64,000 nucleotides of DNA from Flavobacteriaceae bacterium (GTDB lineage: Bacteria; Bacteroidota; Bacteroidia; Flavobacteriales; Flavobacteriaceae), in NCBI GenBank assembly GCA_014238425.1, contig JABABD010000026.1:29488-93487 (forward strand). Direction: 5' to 3'. The translations under genes were made by a program, and so were the position numbers. Below the pieces are notes generated by a model. That model saw only the letters and a list, made by a program, of their open reading frames with translations. It was not told where the DNA came from and did not search any database. Below, piece by piece: positions 27,515 to 36,856 of this stretch. Within the stretch, counting starts at the first letter, position 1, and the number at the start of each line of letters is the position of its first letter.

Positions 27515-28099
27515 ATGAAAACAATACATATAGTCGCAATATTTATTTTAGTAGCATGCATTCAATTGTTTGTTCCAGCTAAAATGATATATGATAAAGA
27601 AGCCATTATAGAGGATGGTACAGTGTATAAATTTAAAACACGCCCGATTGACCCTAATGATCCTTTTAGAGGAAAATACATCACATTAGACTATGATATA
27701 AACGCTATTAAAACAGATGATACGCTTTGGCAGAGAAAAGATGAGGCCTATTTGTATATAAGAAAGGACGCTGATGGTTTTGCTACACCTGTGACGGTGA
27801 GTCGAGAAAAGCAAGATCTGGATGAGGATTATATATTGACTGAAGTCATTTGGTATAATAGTAATGAAAGGGAAGTAAATCTTCAGCTGCCTTTTAATCG
27901 GTACTATATGGAAGAAACTAAAGCATACGATGCAGAAGTAGCCCATAGAAAAGCGCAAAGAGATTCATTACCAGATAATACCTATGCATTGGTATATATT
28001 AAAAATGGATCTGCAGTATTATCTGATATTTTAATTGATGAGGTTTCAATTAAAGATCATGTTGAAATGCAACAAGATAAAAAAGGGGAAAAACCCTGA
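27515..28099 (+). CDS. GDYXXLXY-domain membrane-anchored protein
   Basis: 194 residues with one N-terminal membrane helix (about 5-22) and an extracytoplasmic domain holding DPNDPFRGKYITLDYDI, the GDYxxLxY motif with Lys in place of Asp. These proteins accompany DUF2157 membrane proteins in many genomes; no activity is known. It is the last gene of the CPBP-DUF2157-GDYXXLXY operon. Confidence 0.8.
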   Translation: MKTIHIVAIFILVACIQLFVPAKMIYDKEAIIEDGTVYKFKTRPIDPNDPFRGKYITLDYDINAIKTDDTLWQRKDEAYLYIRKDADGFATPVTVSREKQDLDEDYILTEVIWYNSNEREVNLQLPFNRYYMEETKAYDAEVAHRKAQRDSLPDNTYALVYIKNGSAVLSDILIDEVSIKDHVEMQQDKKGEKP

Positions 28100-28124
28100 T
28101 TAGAAACAGGCGTTCTCCTCTGTT

Positions 28125-28254
28125 TTGATATCTGTCTGTATTATATATTTGTAGTGTAAGTAATAGTTAAAGGGGATTTTCTACTACTTTTCATTTAGTT
28201 TAGTTAGTTTTAGTTAGTAAAGGAAAAGGCTGCTCGAGAGAGCAGCCTTTTCCT
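28125..28254 (+). ncRNA. Candidate small RNA: promoter plus terminator without an ORF
   Basis: TTG (28125-28127), 16 nt, TATATTTG (28144-28151) is one base short of the Flavobacterium promoter spacing. About 100 nt downstream a strong hairpin with T tail (28221-28254) ends transcription. The stretch between has no plausible ORF and is rich in TTAGTTTTAGTTAG repeats. It might also simply be the 3' region of the preceding operon, whose stop is at 28099. Confidence 0.3.
28221..28254. terminator. Strong hairpin terminator, copy 1 of a repeated hairpin
   Basis: Stem AGGAAAAGGCTGCT (28221-28234), loop CGAGAG, AGCAGCCTTTTCCT (28241-28254). The central 28 nt are identical to the terminator at 36787-36816. 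No gene lies between the stem and the AraC regulator ATG at 28425; the 325 bp from 28100 hold this hairpin and the possible small RNA. Confidence 0.9.
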
Positions 28255-28424
28255 ATTTATACCATTTGTGTTTATCAAAATCAAAACAAACTAATCATAC
28301 TTTTCAAGATGATGGATAGTAAATTATTATCGGGAGTTGCTGATTTTAAGAAGCGTTTAAGATTTTTTTAAAACTATTGCGTCTAACTTAGAAATATCAT
28401 CAATCAAAGACTAATTCAACCAAA

Positions 28425-29975
28425 ATGCAAAGCTATGCCAAAATAGCGATTTTACTATGCACTTTAACGCTCGTTAATATTAGTAGTCTATATGCATTTG
28501 ATATACCAGATAACGAGGTGTCTATAATCAGTAATAATCTTGCTATAGACAGTTTATTTCAAGTTCACAAACAAGTAGATTCTATTGAACGCCAAGAGCT
28601 AATAAAGCTGAATGAAAGTGCATTGCAGAATAATAGTGTAGATTCAGTAACTATTTATAAATCCCTGGCAGTACTTTACGCCAAGAATAATAATGCGTTA
28701 GAATCTTCTAAACACATTACCCATTATATGAGGGCAACTCAAGATATGTCCATTTTAAACGATCATATTTTTTCTAATATAAATAATACATCAGAGTATT
28801 TGGATTTAAAAAATGCTTATAAGCCAAAATTAGGAATCTCACTGATTTTCTATGCCTTTACGGGTTTTTTTGGATTACTAATTTTCATTGTGCTTAACTG
28901 TAGAAAAAAAATGGATGGAATTTCAGTACTATTGATCAGTAGTTTCGTACTTTTTAATTCATTATTTATTTTGCATGTGAGTATTCATCAATCTAGATAT
29001 TATTTACAGATACCACATTCATTATTTGCAACAGCTTCTTTTTCATTTCTTTATGGCCCATTATTGTATTTTTATTTTAAGAGAATAGTGAGGAATCATA
29101 GATTTACTTTAAAAGATTCCATGCATTTAGTTCCGACATTAGCATTGATCATATTTCTCATCCCTTACTATAGATTAAACTCAATTGAGAAATTCAGATT
29201 TATGTTTGACCATGCTAATTTTGTGTCTACAAGTGTCAAAATTATAGCAATTTTTAAAATAATATCCTTGTGTTTTTATGCTTGGGCGACATTTAAGATT
29301 TACAACAAGCAGGAGCAAGACAACAAAATATCTAAGGGTAATATTAGAAGTATAAAGAAGGTGTGGGAAAGAAATGTGCTGACAATTTTCATATGCTATG
29401 TATTAGCCTATATCTTATATGTTTGTGCTATTACTAAATTTATTGATTATAAGCCATTATTTAATTTACAAATAATTGTAATCGCGATAATGATTTTTTA
29501 TATAGCGGCTATTTCATTATTGCAACCCGAGGTATTTAAGGGTAAGATTGAGTTGAGTGATTTGGTGAATTTATTTAAGTATAGTAAATCTGGGTTGACC
29601 GAATCTTATTCTGTTGAGTTGAAGAAACGCTTACTTGAGTTAATGAATAAAGATAAATTATTCAAACAGAACGATATGAATCTAGATAAATTATCTGAAA
29701 TTTTAGGAACTACTAGACATAATGCTTCGCAAGTGATTAACGAACATTTTAATATGAGCTTTTTTGAGTTAATGAACTTCTATAGAATAATGGAAGCTCA
29801 AGATATTTTAATGGATGATAAGAACAGAAGCTTGAATATTATTGATGTGGCCTATGAGGTTGGTTATAATAATAAAGTCACATTCAATAAAGCATTTAAG
29901 AAACAAAATAATTTAACTCCAACTCAATATATTCGCTCCTTAAATTATGATGCAAGATTTTTAAAAGGCGCTTAG
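28425..29975 (+). CDS. Membrane-bound AraC-family regulator
   Basis: 516 residues: signal peptide (1-24, ending LYAFD), a periplasmic helical part to about residue 138, seven or eight hydrophobic helices (about 138-370), and a cytoplasmic C-terminal AraC HTH domain (about 400-505; MNLDKLSEILGTTRHNASQV and IIDVAYEVGYNNKVTFNKAF). There is no kinase or receiver domain. This architecture occurs in Flavobacteria next to SusC/SusD loci and likely senses a periplasmic signal directly. Its position 513 bp upstream of susC on the same strand makes it the probable regulator of the following operon. Confidence 0.85.
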   Translation: MQSYAKIAILLCTLTLVNISSLYAFDIPDNEVSIISNNLAIDSLFQVHKQVDSIERQELIKLNESALQNNSVDSVTIYKSLAVLYAKNNNALESSKHITHYMRATQDMSILNDHIFSNINNTSEYLDLKNAYKPKLGISLIFYAFTGFFGLLIFIVLNCRKKMDGISVLLISSFVLFNSLFILHVSIHQSRYYLQIPHSLFATASFSFLYGPLLYFYFKRIVRNHRFTLKDSMHLVPTLALIIFLIPYYRLNSIEKFRFMFDHANFVSTSVKIIAIFKIISLCFYAWATFKIYNKQEQDNKISKGNIRSIKKVWERNVLTIFICYVLAYILYVCAITKFIDYKPLFNLQIIVIAIMIFYIAAISLLQPEVFKGKIELSDLVNLFKYSKSGLTESYSVELKKRLLELMNKDKLFKQNDMNLDKLSEILGTTRHNASQVINEHFNMSFFELMNFYRIMEAQDILMDDKNRSLNIIDVAYEVGYNNKVTFNKAFKKQNNLTPTQYIRSLNYDARFLKGA

Positions 29976-30139
29976 TGTATTCTACCATTTTTTATGTATT
30001 CGAAACGTTTTAGCGAGTTATTTGTTTGTGCCGTTATCTGATAACGACTTATCTCCTTTTAATGAATATTGAGCTATCTGTAATATAAGTTCTCTAAAAG
30101 CTAAGACATACACCTCTAAAAAGAATGTCTAATAATTAG

Positions 30140-30153
30140 TGACCAATCGGTCA
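30140..30153. promoter_or_regulatory. Dyad TGACC-N4-GGTCA upstream of SusC
   Basis: TGACCAATCGGTCA has 5-bp inverted arms around AATC, the shape of TetR/AcrR-family operators. It lies within the 513-bp gap between the AraC-type regulator and susC. No TetR gene is in the window. Confidence 0.3.
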
Positions 30154-30236
30154 TTTATTATCTACAAACTGCATAACAAGTATGGCTATCAACAATGCCT
30201 TAATTAGTAACCTGCTATAGTGTTGTAAATAAAAAG

Positions 30237-30265
30237 TAAGAGTTTAACGGCTAGGTAAACTCTTA
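30237..30265. other. Perfect 10-bp stem hairpin in the SusC leader region
   Basis: TAAGAGTTTA (30237-30246), 9-nt loop ACGGCTAGG, TAAACTCTTA (30256-30265). There is no T tract directly after it, so it is not an obvious terminator. It lies 224 bp upstream of the SusC start. Confidence 0.5.
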
Positions 30266-30394
30266 TAAGACACACCCTTTTTCATTGTTATTATTCATTG
30301 CTTAGAGTAGTGATTGTGAAGGTAAGGTGGTGCAAACCAAGGCCTTAATATTATGAAATAACCATGTTAACTTTGATTTCATAAATATCTTAAA

Positions 30395-30428
30395 GCAAAT
30401 ATTTGAGTTAGTCTTCAAAAGTATTTGC
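30395..30428. promoter_or_regulatory. Extended inverted repeat 60 bp upstream of SusC
   Basis: GCAAATATTTGA (30395-30406), 8-nt spacer, TCAAAAGTATTTGC (30415-30428). All 12 left-arm bases pair with the right arm apart from a two-base bulge (AG). Its position fits either an operator or a structured mRNA leader. The rest of the gap 29976-30488 shows no ORF and no clear consensus promoter. Confidence 0.45.
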
Positions 30429-30488
30429 ACTACCTACCTTTCTTCAATTACTCTATAACTAATTCGAAAAAAATAAAAATTAAGGTTT

Positions 30489-33400
30489 ATGAAAGTAAAA
30501 AATTATGGTTTAGTGTTAGTGCTCTTTTTTTTAAGCATAGAATTATGCTTTGCACAAGAGAGAGCAATCACAGGAACAGTAACACAAGCAGTTGATGGTA
30601 TGCCATTAGCAGGGGTTAATGTAATTGTGAAAGGAACATCTCGTGGTGTTCAAACTGATTTTGATGGAAATTACACGATTAGGGCAAGTAATGGAGAAGT
30701 TTTGGTGCTCTCATATGTTGGACTAAAGACTATTGAATTATTGGTTAGTTCCAGTAATACAATGGATACAACAATGGAAGACGATATTTCTGATCTAGAT
30801 GAGGTTGTAGTTGTAGCGTATGGGCAGTCTACATTAAAAACAAATGCAGCTTCTGTCACCACACTTAAAGCCGAAAAGATTGAAAACAGAGCAAATACAG
30901 CAGTTCTTCAGAGTTTACAAGGACAAGTTGCTGGTGTTAATGTAGGTACTGGTTCAGGCCAGCCTGGAGGCGATAGTTCAATTATTATAAGAGGTGTGGG
31001 GAGCGTTAATTCTGAAATAGAACCACTGTATCTTATAGATGGTGTACCTACTAATAGAGATAATTTTAGAACTATTAACCCAAATGATATAGAAACCTTT
31101 ACCGTTTTAAAAGATGCCTCTGCAACATCATTATACGGTAATAGAGGGTCAAATGGTGTTATACTTATTACTACCAAGAAAGGAAGATTCAACGAAGGCC
31201 TTAAATTTCAGTATTCTAATTCATTTGGCTTTAGCGAGCTTCAACCTCAGAATATTGAATTATTAAATTCAACACAAATATTGAATTGGCAAAGAGATAA
31301 TGGAGGTGGAGATGGATTTGGCTTATCTGATGCTCAAATTGCGGCTTTAGCAGGGCAATCAAATACAGACTGGTATGATGTGTTCTTTAGAAGGGCATCA
31401 ACCGTAAATCATAATCTAAGTGCTACCTCAGGTGGAGAAAAGACTCGAAACTTTACCTCTATTCAATACACCGAGCAAGAAGGTACTGTTTCAAATACTG
31501 ATTTTAAACGAATGAGCGTTAGAAACAACTTTAATGGTAAATCAAGCAACGATAAATTCAAATACAATCTAAACGTGGCACTGTCATTTGCAAGAACCAA
31601 TGAACAGGATGGTACGGGTTCTAATTCCACTTTTTTTAATCCATACAGAGCATCTATCTATGGATTACCTTATTTATCACCATTTAATGCTGATGGATCA
31701 CAAACTATTGATGGTGGTGTTATACCAGGAGTGCCAGGAACGTTTACAGGAAGCAATATTAAAAACTTCGTATATGTCCTATTAAACTCTATTGCTCTAA
31801 ACACTGATGAAGAAGAAGATGTTAGAATTGTTGGGAGTTTCGATACGAAATGGGCGTTTACAGATAATTTAACGGCAGGAATTGCACTTGGAGTCGATTA
31901 TAGATCTGAAAGACGTACAGAGATATTGCATCCTGCGAGTATTTTAGGACCGTTTCAATCTGAACAAGGAAACCAAGCTGCCTTTGGAGGCATTTGGGAA
32001 AGCACTAATACAAGAGATGTAAGAACTACGACGCTCACAAGTTTAACCTATGAAAATGTCTTTGAAGAAAAACATAACCTCGAAGTATCGGCATTTTTAG
32101 AATACAATAGGGATTTTATTGACATTAGTGATTTTGATCAGGATGGACTTGATGAACGGTTTTTAGGAAGTGGCAATGCATTTATTGCAGCCAATACACA
32201 GGAACTCATTAACGGAAATCTGGTGAACCCTTATCTACCTACATTAAATATTGGGTCATTTACAACCGGCCTTTTTTCATATTTTTCCAAACTAGGTTAT
32301 ACCTATGACAATAAATATGGTTTTCAGGCTTCAATAAGACGTGATGCTTCATTTAGGTTTTCAAAGGATAATAGATGGGGTACTTTTTGGTCTGTAGCTG
32401 GACGTTGGAACATCAATGAGGAATCTTTTATGGATGATTCTGCTATTAACCTGTTGAAACTGAGAGCTTCCTACGGAACTGTTGGAAACCAATTAGTTGG
32501 GTCGGCAACGATAGGAGGGTTAGTATTACCTACAAATTATAGAGGATTAAATGTTTCTGTTCCTGAAATAATCTCAGGAGCTGGATATAATAGTACAGTG
32601 TCTTTAATTCCAAATGCCGCCAATTTAGGAAATCCAGATTTGAGATGGGAAACTACAAAAGCTACAAACTTAGGCCTAGATTTTGGAGTTTGGAATAGCC
32701 GATTATTAGGATCAATTGATGTTTATAAACGTGTTACTGAGGACTTATTCTTTAATAGAAATGTATCATTGATCAACCCTGGAACTACTATCGATGCCAA
32801 TGTTGGAGAACTTGAGAATAAAGGGGTTGAACTAAAACTGGATTATTCTCTTTTAAATAAGGGGGATTGGAAGATTGCAATAGGAGCGACAGGAAGTTAC
32901 AATAAAAATGAAATCACGAAGCTAGCAGCAGAAACAAATGGCTTGATCGATAATGGAGGACTCACAGTATTAGCTGAAGGGCAACCATTTGGAGCCTATT
33001 ATTTAAGTCGATTTGCGGGCGTAAACCCTTCAAATGGGGAAGCACTGTTTTTAGATATAAATGGTAACATTACGGAAAATCTAATACCAGCTAATAGAGT
33101 CTTTTTAGACAAATCATCCCAACCAACATGGCAAGGAGGTTTTTATACAGATATTAATTTTAAAGGATTTCAATTATCTACTCAGTGGTCCTACGTCGCT
33201 GATCTTTATCGCGTCAACTTAGATTTTGCCGAGCTGGAAAATATTGGAGTCGGAACTGTTGGTGATGGACAAAACAGGACACCATCCATATTAAATGCAT
33301 GGCAAGCTCCAGGCGATGTTACAGATATCCCGCGAGTGGGAAGCACTCATAGCTCCTTTGCTTTGGCAGTAAATTCTGATAAATACTTGGAAGATGCCTC

Positions 33401-33620
33401 TTTTTTGCGCCTTAGGAATATAGAATTGGCATATGTCATTCCAACAGAATTCCTTACAAAAACACCATTTACAAACATTAAGATATATGGGCAGGGAGAA
33501 AATTTACTAACATTTTCAAAGTACAGAGGAAACGATCCGGAATCTAATTTTAGAACGATTGATAGAGGAGAATATCCTACGTCTAGAATTGTGTCATTTG
33601 GAACAGTAATTAACTTTTAA
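30489..33620 (+). CDS. SusC-like TonB-dependent outer membrane transporter (locus 1)
   Basis: 1043 residues: signal peptide (1-22, CFAQ), a carboxypeptidase D regulatory-like domain (about 24-100, AITGTVTQAVDGMPLAGVNV and VQTDFDGNYTI), TonB-box region DEVVVVAYG near 110, a plug (about 115-230, LQGQVAGVNVGTGSGQPGG and PLYLIDGVPT), then a 22-strand barrel ending in an aromatic residue (TVINF). It imports a nutrient with the lidding SusD lipoprotein encoded 10 bp downstream. The N-terminal 250 residues are close to the second SusC at 56120, showing paralogy. Confidence 0.95.
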   Translation: MKVKNYGLVLVLFFLSIELCFAQERAITGTVTQAVDGMPLAGVNVIVKGTSRGVQTDFDGNYTIRASNGEVLVLSYVGLKTIELLVSSSNTMDTTMEDDISDLDEVVVVAYGQSTLKTNAASVTTLKAEKIENRANTAVLQSLQGQVAGVNVGTGSGQPGGDSSIIIRGVGSVNSEIEPLYLIDGVPTNRDNFRTINPNDIETFTVLKDASATSLYGNRGSNGVILITTKKGRFNEGLKFQYSNSFGFSELQPQNIELLNSTQILNWQRDNGGGDGFGLSDAQIAALAGQSNTDWYDVFFRRASTVNHNLSATSGGEKTRNFTSIQYTEQEGTVSNTDFKRMSVRNNFNGKSSNDKFKYNLNVALSFARTNEQDGTGSNSTFFNPYRASIYGLPYLSPFNADGSQTIDGGVIPGVPGTFTGSNIKNFVYVLLNSIALNTDEEEDVRIVGSFDTKWAFTDNLTAGIALGVDYRSERRTEILHPASILGPFQSEQGNQAAFGGIWESTNTRDVRTTTLTSLTYENVFEEKHNLEVSAFLEYNRDFIDISDFDQDGLDERFLGSGNAFIAANTQELINGNLVNPYLPTLNIGSFTTGLFSYFSKLGYTYDNKYGFQASIRRDASFRFSKDNRWGTFWSVAGRWNINEESFMDDSAINLLKLRASYGTVGNQLVGSATIGGLVLPTNYRGLNVSVPEIISGAGYNSTVSLIPNAANLGNPDLRWETTKATNLGLDFGVWNSRLLGSIDVYKRVTEDLFFNRNVSLINPGTTIDANVGELENKGVELKLDYSLLNKGDWKIAIGATGSYNKNEITKLAAETNGLIDNGGLTVLAEGQPFGAYYLSRFAGVNPSNGEALFLDINGNITENLIPANRVFLDKSSQPTWQGGFYTDINFKGFQLSTQWSYVADLYRVNLDFAELENIGVGTVGDGQNRTPSILNAWQAPGDVTDIPRVGSTHSSFALAVNSDKYLEDASFLRLRNIELAYVIPTEFLTKTPFTNIKIYGQGENLLTFSKYRGNDPESNFRTIDRGEYPTSRIVSFGTVINF

Positions 33621-33630
33621 AAATAGATAA

Positions 33631-35103
33631 ATGAAGACTATATTTTATAAAAACCAATTGAAATTCGCTGCGTTAATAACCTTATTCTTTTTTAGTTGTC
33701 AAGATGCCATTGACATACAGCAGGATGGATTTTTAGGACCAGATAATGCTTATAATACGGTCGACGATTTACAATCAGGATTAAATGGCGTTTATGCACG
33801 TTATCTCCCTGATAGTGGTGGGAATGGAACTGGCGGAGAGATTTATCATAGCTCTGTATTTACTGACGAGATCAAAGCAGGAGTGGCTAGTAATGGGCAA
33901 GGAAGCACTTTATATGATTTTATCATAGACAATACTAATACTGGAAGTGCATCCTTTATTATTTGGCAAGATAATTACCGTATGCTCGCAAGAGCAAATC
34001 GCGTTTTAGATGCATTTGATAATGTTGCAATTTCTGCAAGTGATTTGGTACGAGCTAATCATATAAAAGGACAGTTATTCGCATTGAGGGCATTGGGGCA
34101 CTTAAAGCTCTTGGAATATTTTTCTCCAGATTATAATGATCCTAATGGTTTAGGTGTTATTAATTTAGACTTTGTAAACGATGTAAATGATCAATTGCCA
34201 AGAAATACTTTTAGTGAAACTGCGGCATTGATAAAATCTGATCTAGACCAAGCTAACGGATTGTTAGATCCTTCAGAAATGTCTAATATATTCATCAACC
34301 CTGATGTTGTTAAGGCTTTGAGAACGAGATTAGCATTGATTGAAGGCGATTACAGTACAGCTCTACAATATGCTTCCGAATTAGTAAGTAGCTACCCTCT
34401 TGCTAATCAACAGCAATACTTAAACATGTATCAGGATACCGATGATACTGAATTGATTTTTAAATTATCAAGAGTTTCAGGAGATAACGATGTAGCACTA
34501 CTTTACTATTTTAATTTTATTAGTGCTACTGATGGATATTTGGAAGTATCTAATCAATTGTTCAATGACTTATCAGCTATACCTGGAGACATAAGACTCT
34601 CGGCAGTTTTAAGTAGTACATTTAGTACTATTAATGGTGTAGATGACCCCTCAAATGTGCTAGTTATAAATAAATACCCAGGTTCTGCAGATGGTCAAGC
34701 AACTAACGATATTAAGGTGTTTCGATCATCGGAAATGCTACTGATTAAAGCTGAAGCAGAAGCAAGAACAGTTGGACTGTCTGAGGCAGCGATATCTATT
34801 AAAACCTTAAGAGATGCGAGATTTGGAGTTGCTACACCGTTACCGTCATATGCAAATATTACCGAAGCACTTACTGATATTTTATTAGAAAGAAAGAAGG
34901 AACTATGTTTTGAAGGACATAGATATTTAGATCTAAAACGCTTAGGTGGAGAACTGGGTATTGGAATTAATAGGAATCCTGTGGATTGTGCATCATTTCA
35001 AGCATCATGCGTTTTACCATCAACAGATGTCAAATTTACGTTGCCTATTCCTCAAGCGGAGCTAGATGCTAACGCTAATATTCAAACTAACCCAAGTAAC
35101 TAA
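33631..35103 (+). CDS. SusD/RagB-like surface lipoprotein (locus 1)
   Basis: 490 residues. Lipobox FFFSC (Cys23) followed by QDAIDIQQDG. SusD-type features are the N-terminal YNTVDDLQSGLNGVYA helix, RANHIKGQLFALRALGHLKL TPR-like helices and the C-terminal LRDARFG ... ILLERKKELCFEGHRYLDLKR box. It forms the lid of the SusC channel and binds the substrate on the cell surface. It follows SusC by 10 bp. Confidence 0.95.
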   Translation: MKTIFYKNQLKFAALITLFFFSCQDAIDIQQDGFLGPDNAYNTVDDLQSGLNGVYARYLPDSGGNGTGGEIYHSSVFTDEIKAGVASNGQGSTLYDFIIDNTNTGSASFIIWQDNYRMLARANRVLDAFDNVAISASDLVRANHIKGQLFALRALGHLKLLEYFSPDYNDPNGLGVINLDFVNDVNDQLPRNTFSETAALIKSDLDQANGLLDPSEMSNIFINPDVVKALRTRLALIEGDYSTALQYASELVSSYPLANQQQYLNMYQDTDDTELIFKLSRVSGDNDVALLYYFNFISATDGYLEVSNQLFNDLSAIPGDIRLSAVLSSTFSTINGVDDPSNVLVINKYPGSADGQATNDIKVFRSSEMLLIKAEAEARTVGLSEAAISIKTLRDARFGVATPLPSYANITEALTDILLERKKELCFEGHRYLDLKRLGGELGIGINRNPVDCASFQASCVLPSTDVKFTLPIPQAELDANANIQTNPSN

Positions 35104-35110
35104 AATCACT

Positions 35111-35851
35111 ATGAGAAATTTTAAAATAATAATTGCGGTTTTCTTTTTGTTTGCATGCAATGAGGACGTTGATTCAATTTTATATGATAATGTCAATGGT
35201 CAAACAGGATTAGGATTTAGTGGACCAGCTATTATATCTGTTGCTATTCCTCAAGAAGGAATTACTGTGAATGTTCCTGTAAATGTAACAACGATATCTA
35301 CATCTTCTAGAACGTTTAGCGCAAATATAAATACAGAAACCACCACACCAAATACGTCTTCAAATTACACACTAGGAGATATCATCATACCAGCAGATTC
35401 TTATGAAGGCAGTTTATCCGTTACTTTCGGGAATTTTGAAAATTTGGTTGAATTTGCAACAAACCAATTGGTTATAGACCTGAGCTTGCCTGAAGGAGCA
35501 GCCGTTATAGGATCTAGCTCAATTACCTTTAATTATATTAAGGAATTTGTATGTCCAGACTTGACATTAAACATCAGTTTTGATGATTTCCCAGAAGAAA
35601 CATCTTGGGAAGTTACAAATGATGCTGGTAATATTGTTGCTTCTGGCTCTATGTATGGCGGACAAACGTCTTATTCAGAAGATCTTTGCTTGCCTGATGG
35701 GTGTTACACCTTCACCATTTTCGATGTATATGCCGATGGTATTTGTTGTGGTTTTGGAGAAGGTTCATATGAAATGATATTGAATTCCGAAGTTCTATTT
35801 TCTGGAGGTGAATTTGGAGCTGAAACATCTAATAACTTTTGCATAGAGTAA
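35111..35851 (+). CDS. Surface lipoprotein with C-terminal DGICCGxGxGSY module (locus 1)
   Basis: 246 residues from ATG 35111; the longer frame to 35066 overlaps SusD and is rejected. Lipobox FLFAC (Cys16) followed by NEDVDS, an acidic stretch like the Bacteroidota surface-export signal. The middle is beta-rich. The C-terminus carries GCYTFTIFDVYADGICCGFG followed by EGSYEM and GGEFG, a disulfide-containing beta module that recurs in secreted Flavobacterial proteins. In this position it likely binds the substrate and hands it to SusCD. Specificity unknown. Confidence 0.75.
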   Translation: MRNFKIIIAVFFLFACNEDVDSILYDNVNGQTGLGFSGPAIISVAIPQEGITVNVPVNVTTISTSSRTFSANINTETTTPNTSSNYTLGDIIIPADSYEGSLSVTFGNFENLVEFATNQLVIDLSLPEGAAVIGSSSITFNYIKEFVCPDLTLNISFDDFPEETSWEVTNDAGNIVASGSMYGGQTSYSEDLCLPDGCYTFTIFDVYADGICCGFGEGSYEMILNSEVLFSGGEFGAETSNNFCIE

Positions 35852-35876
35852 AACTAAATCTATAAAAATCTTAAAA

Positions 35877-36755
35877 ATGAAAAATAAAATAAAAATATAC
35901 TCTTTATTCATTCTGCTCATTGTATTAGGCTATAGCTGCGAGGATGGTGTTAATTCTTTTGAAGATACACCAACAAATGGTTGGATCGAATTTACAAATG
36001 CCCAAACTACTACTGGACAAACCTCTAGCAGTATCACAGTTCCGTTAGCGGTAAATGTGCCTGTATATAGTAATGGTTTGAATATTAGTTATAATATAGT
36101 TGGTGTAGAAGGTGATTATACCAATTTCGTCGCATCTTCTTCAGGATCTACATTTGCTGATCCAACTGCAGATAATAGAAGTGCTAATATCGAAGTTAAT
36201 CTAATGAATATGGAAGTTGGGAGAGATTTTGTGACCAGCTTTGATATTGTATTAACTTCTGTAGATGTAGATGGTGTAAATATTGGAGTTGATGAAAATA
36301 GTGTCACGGCACATAGAGTCACAATACCATGTTCTAATCCGGAGATTGTATCTAATGATTATTTTGTTGGAGATTATGTAATTGTTGATGTTTCTGGAGT
36401 CATTGGGCCTGGTAATGGAACCGAAAATTTTGCTTCAGGGACAGTGACTTTAATCGTTGATCCAACAAATCCAAACAAAAGGATATTTTCAGTTGGAGCA
36501 TTACCAGCATTTAATGGAGAGATAGAAACGGTTACTATTGAATTTTCTACAGATAATGTTGTTTTGTTGGGGAATGTTGACCCCACTTTATCATGTGGTG
36601 GAGGAGTTCCTTATATATTTTCCAATGCAGGTATAGGAAATAGCTCGCCTTGGGATATTTGTAACGATCAATTTATAACGATAGTTTACTCTGAGGACCC
36701 AAATGGATCTTGTGGAGGACCATTTTTATCATCATTTAGCTTAACTAAATTATAA
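35877..36755 (+). CDS. Surface lipoprotein, last gene of SusCD locus 1
   Basis: 292 residues. Lipobox LGYSC (Cys21) then EDGVNSFED, an acidic export-type signal. N-terminal beta-sandwich region (WIEFTNAQTTTGQTSSSITV, NISYNIVGVEGDY), similar in style to the Calx-beta-like lipoprotein of locus 2 (TVNYTVTGD), and a C-terminal part ending in SSFSLTKL. No enzyme motif. A substrate-binding surface protein is the best inference. It ends 32 bp before the repeated hairpin terminator. Confidence 0.72.
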   Translation: MKNKIKIYSLFILLIVLGYSCEDGVNSFEDTPTNGWIEFTNAQTTTGQTSSSITVPLAVNVPVYSNGLNISYNIVGVEGDYTNFVASSSGSTFADPTADNRSANIEVNLMNMEVGRDFVTSFDIVLTSVDVDGVNIGVDENSVTAHRVTIPCSNPEIVSNDYFVGDYVIVDVSGVIGPGNGTENFASGTVTLIVDPTNPNKRIFSVGALPAFNGEIETVTIEFSTDNVVLLGNVDPTLSCGGGVPYIFSNAGIGNSSPWDICNDQFITIVYSEDPNGSCGGPFLSSFSLTKL

Positions 36756-36786
36756 CAATAAATAGACTATTAATCAATTTATAAAG

Positions 36787-36816
36787 AAAAAGGCTGCTCG
36801 AGAGAGCAGCCTTTTT
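36787..36816. terminator. Bidirectional terminator, copy 2 of a repeated hairpin
   Basis: Stem AAAAAGGCTGCT (36787-36798), loop CGAGAG, AGCAGCCTTTTT (36805-36816). The core GGCTGCTCGAGAGAGCAGCC is identical to the hairpin at 28228-28247. It separates the SusCD operon from the convergent metallopeptidase gene. Confidence 0.92.
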
Positions 36817-36856
36817 CACACTAATCACACTAATAAAAAAAAAGAAAACAAACTAA

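Noticed and set aside
28425..36755. Polysaccharide utilisation locus with a named glycan
   Set aside because: No glycoside hydrolase, lyase, esterase or sulfatase is encoded in the locus, so a substrate cannot be assigned.
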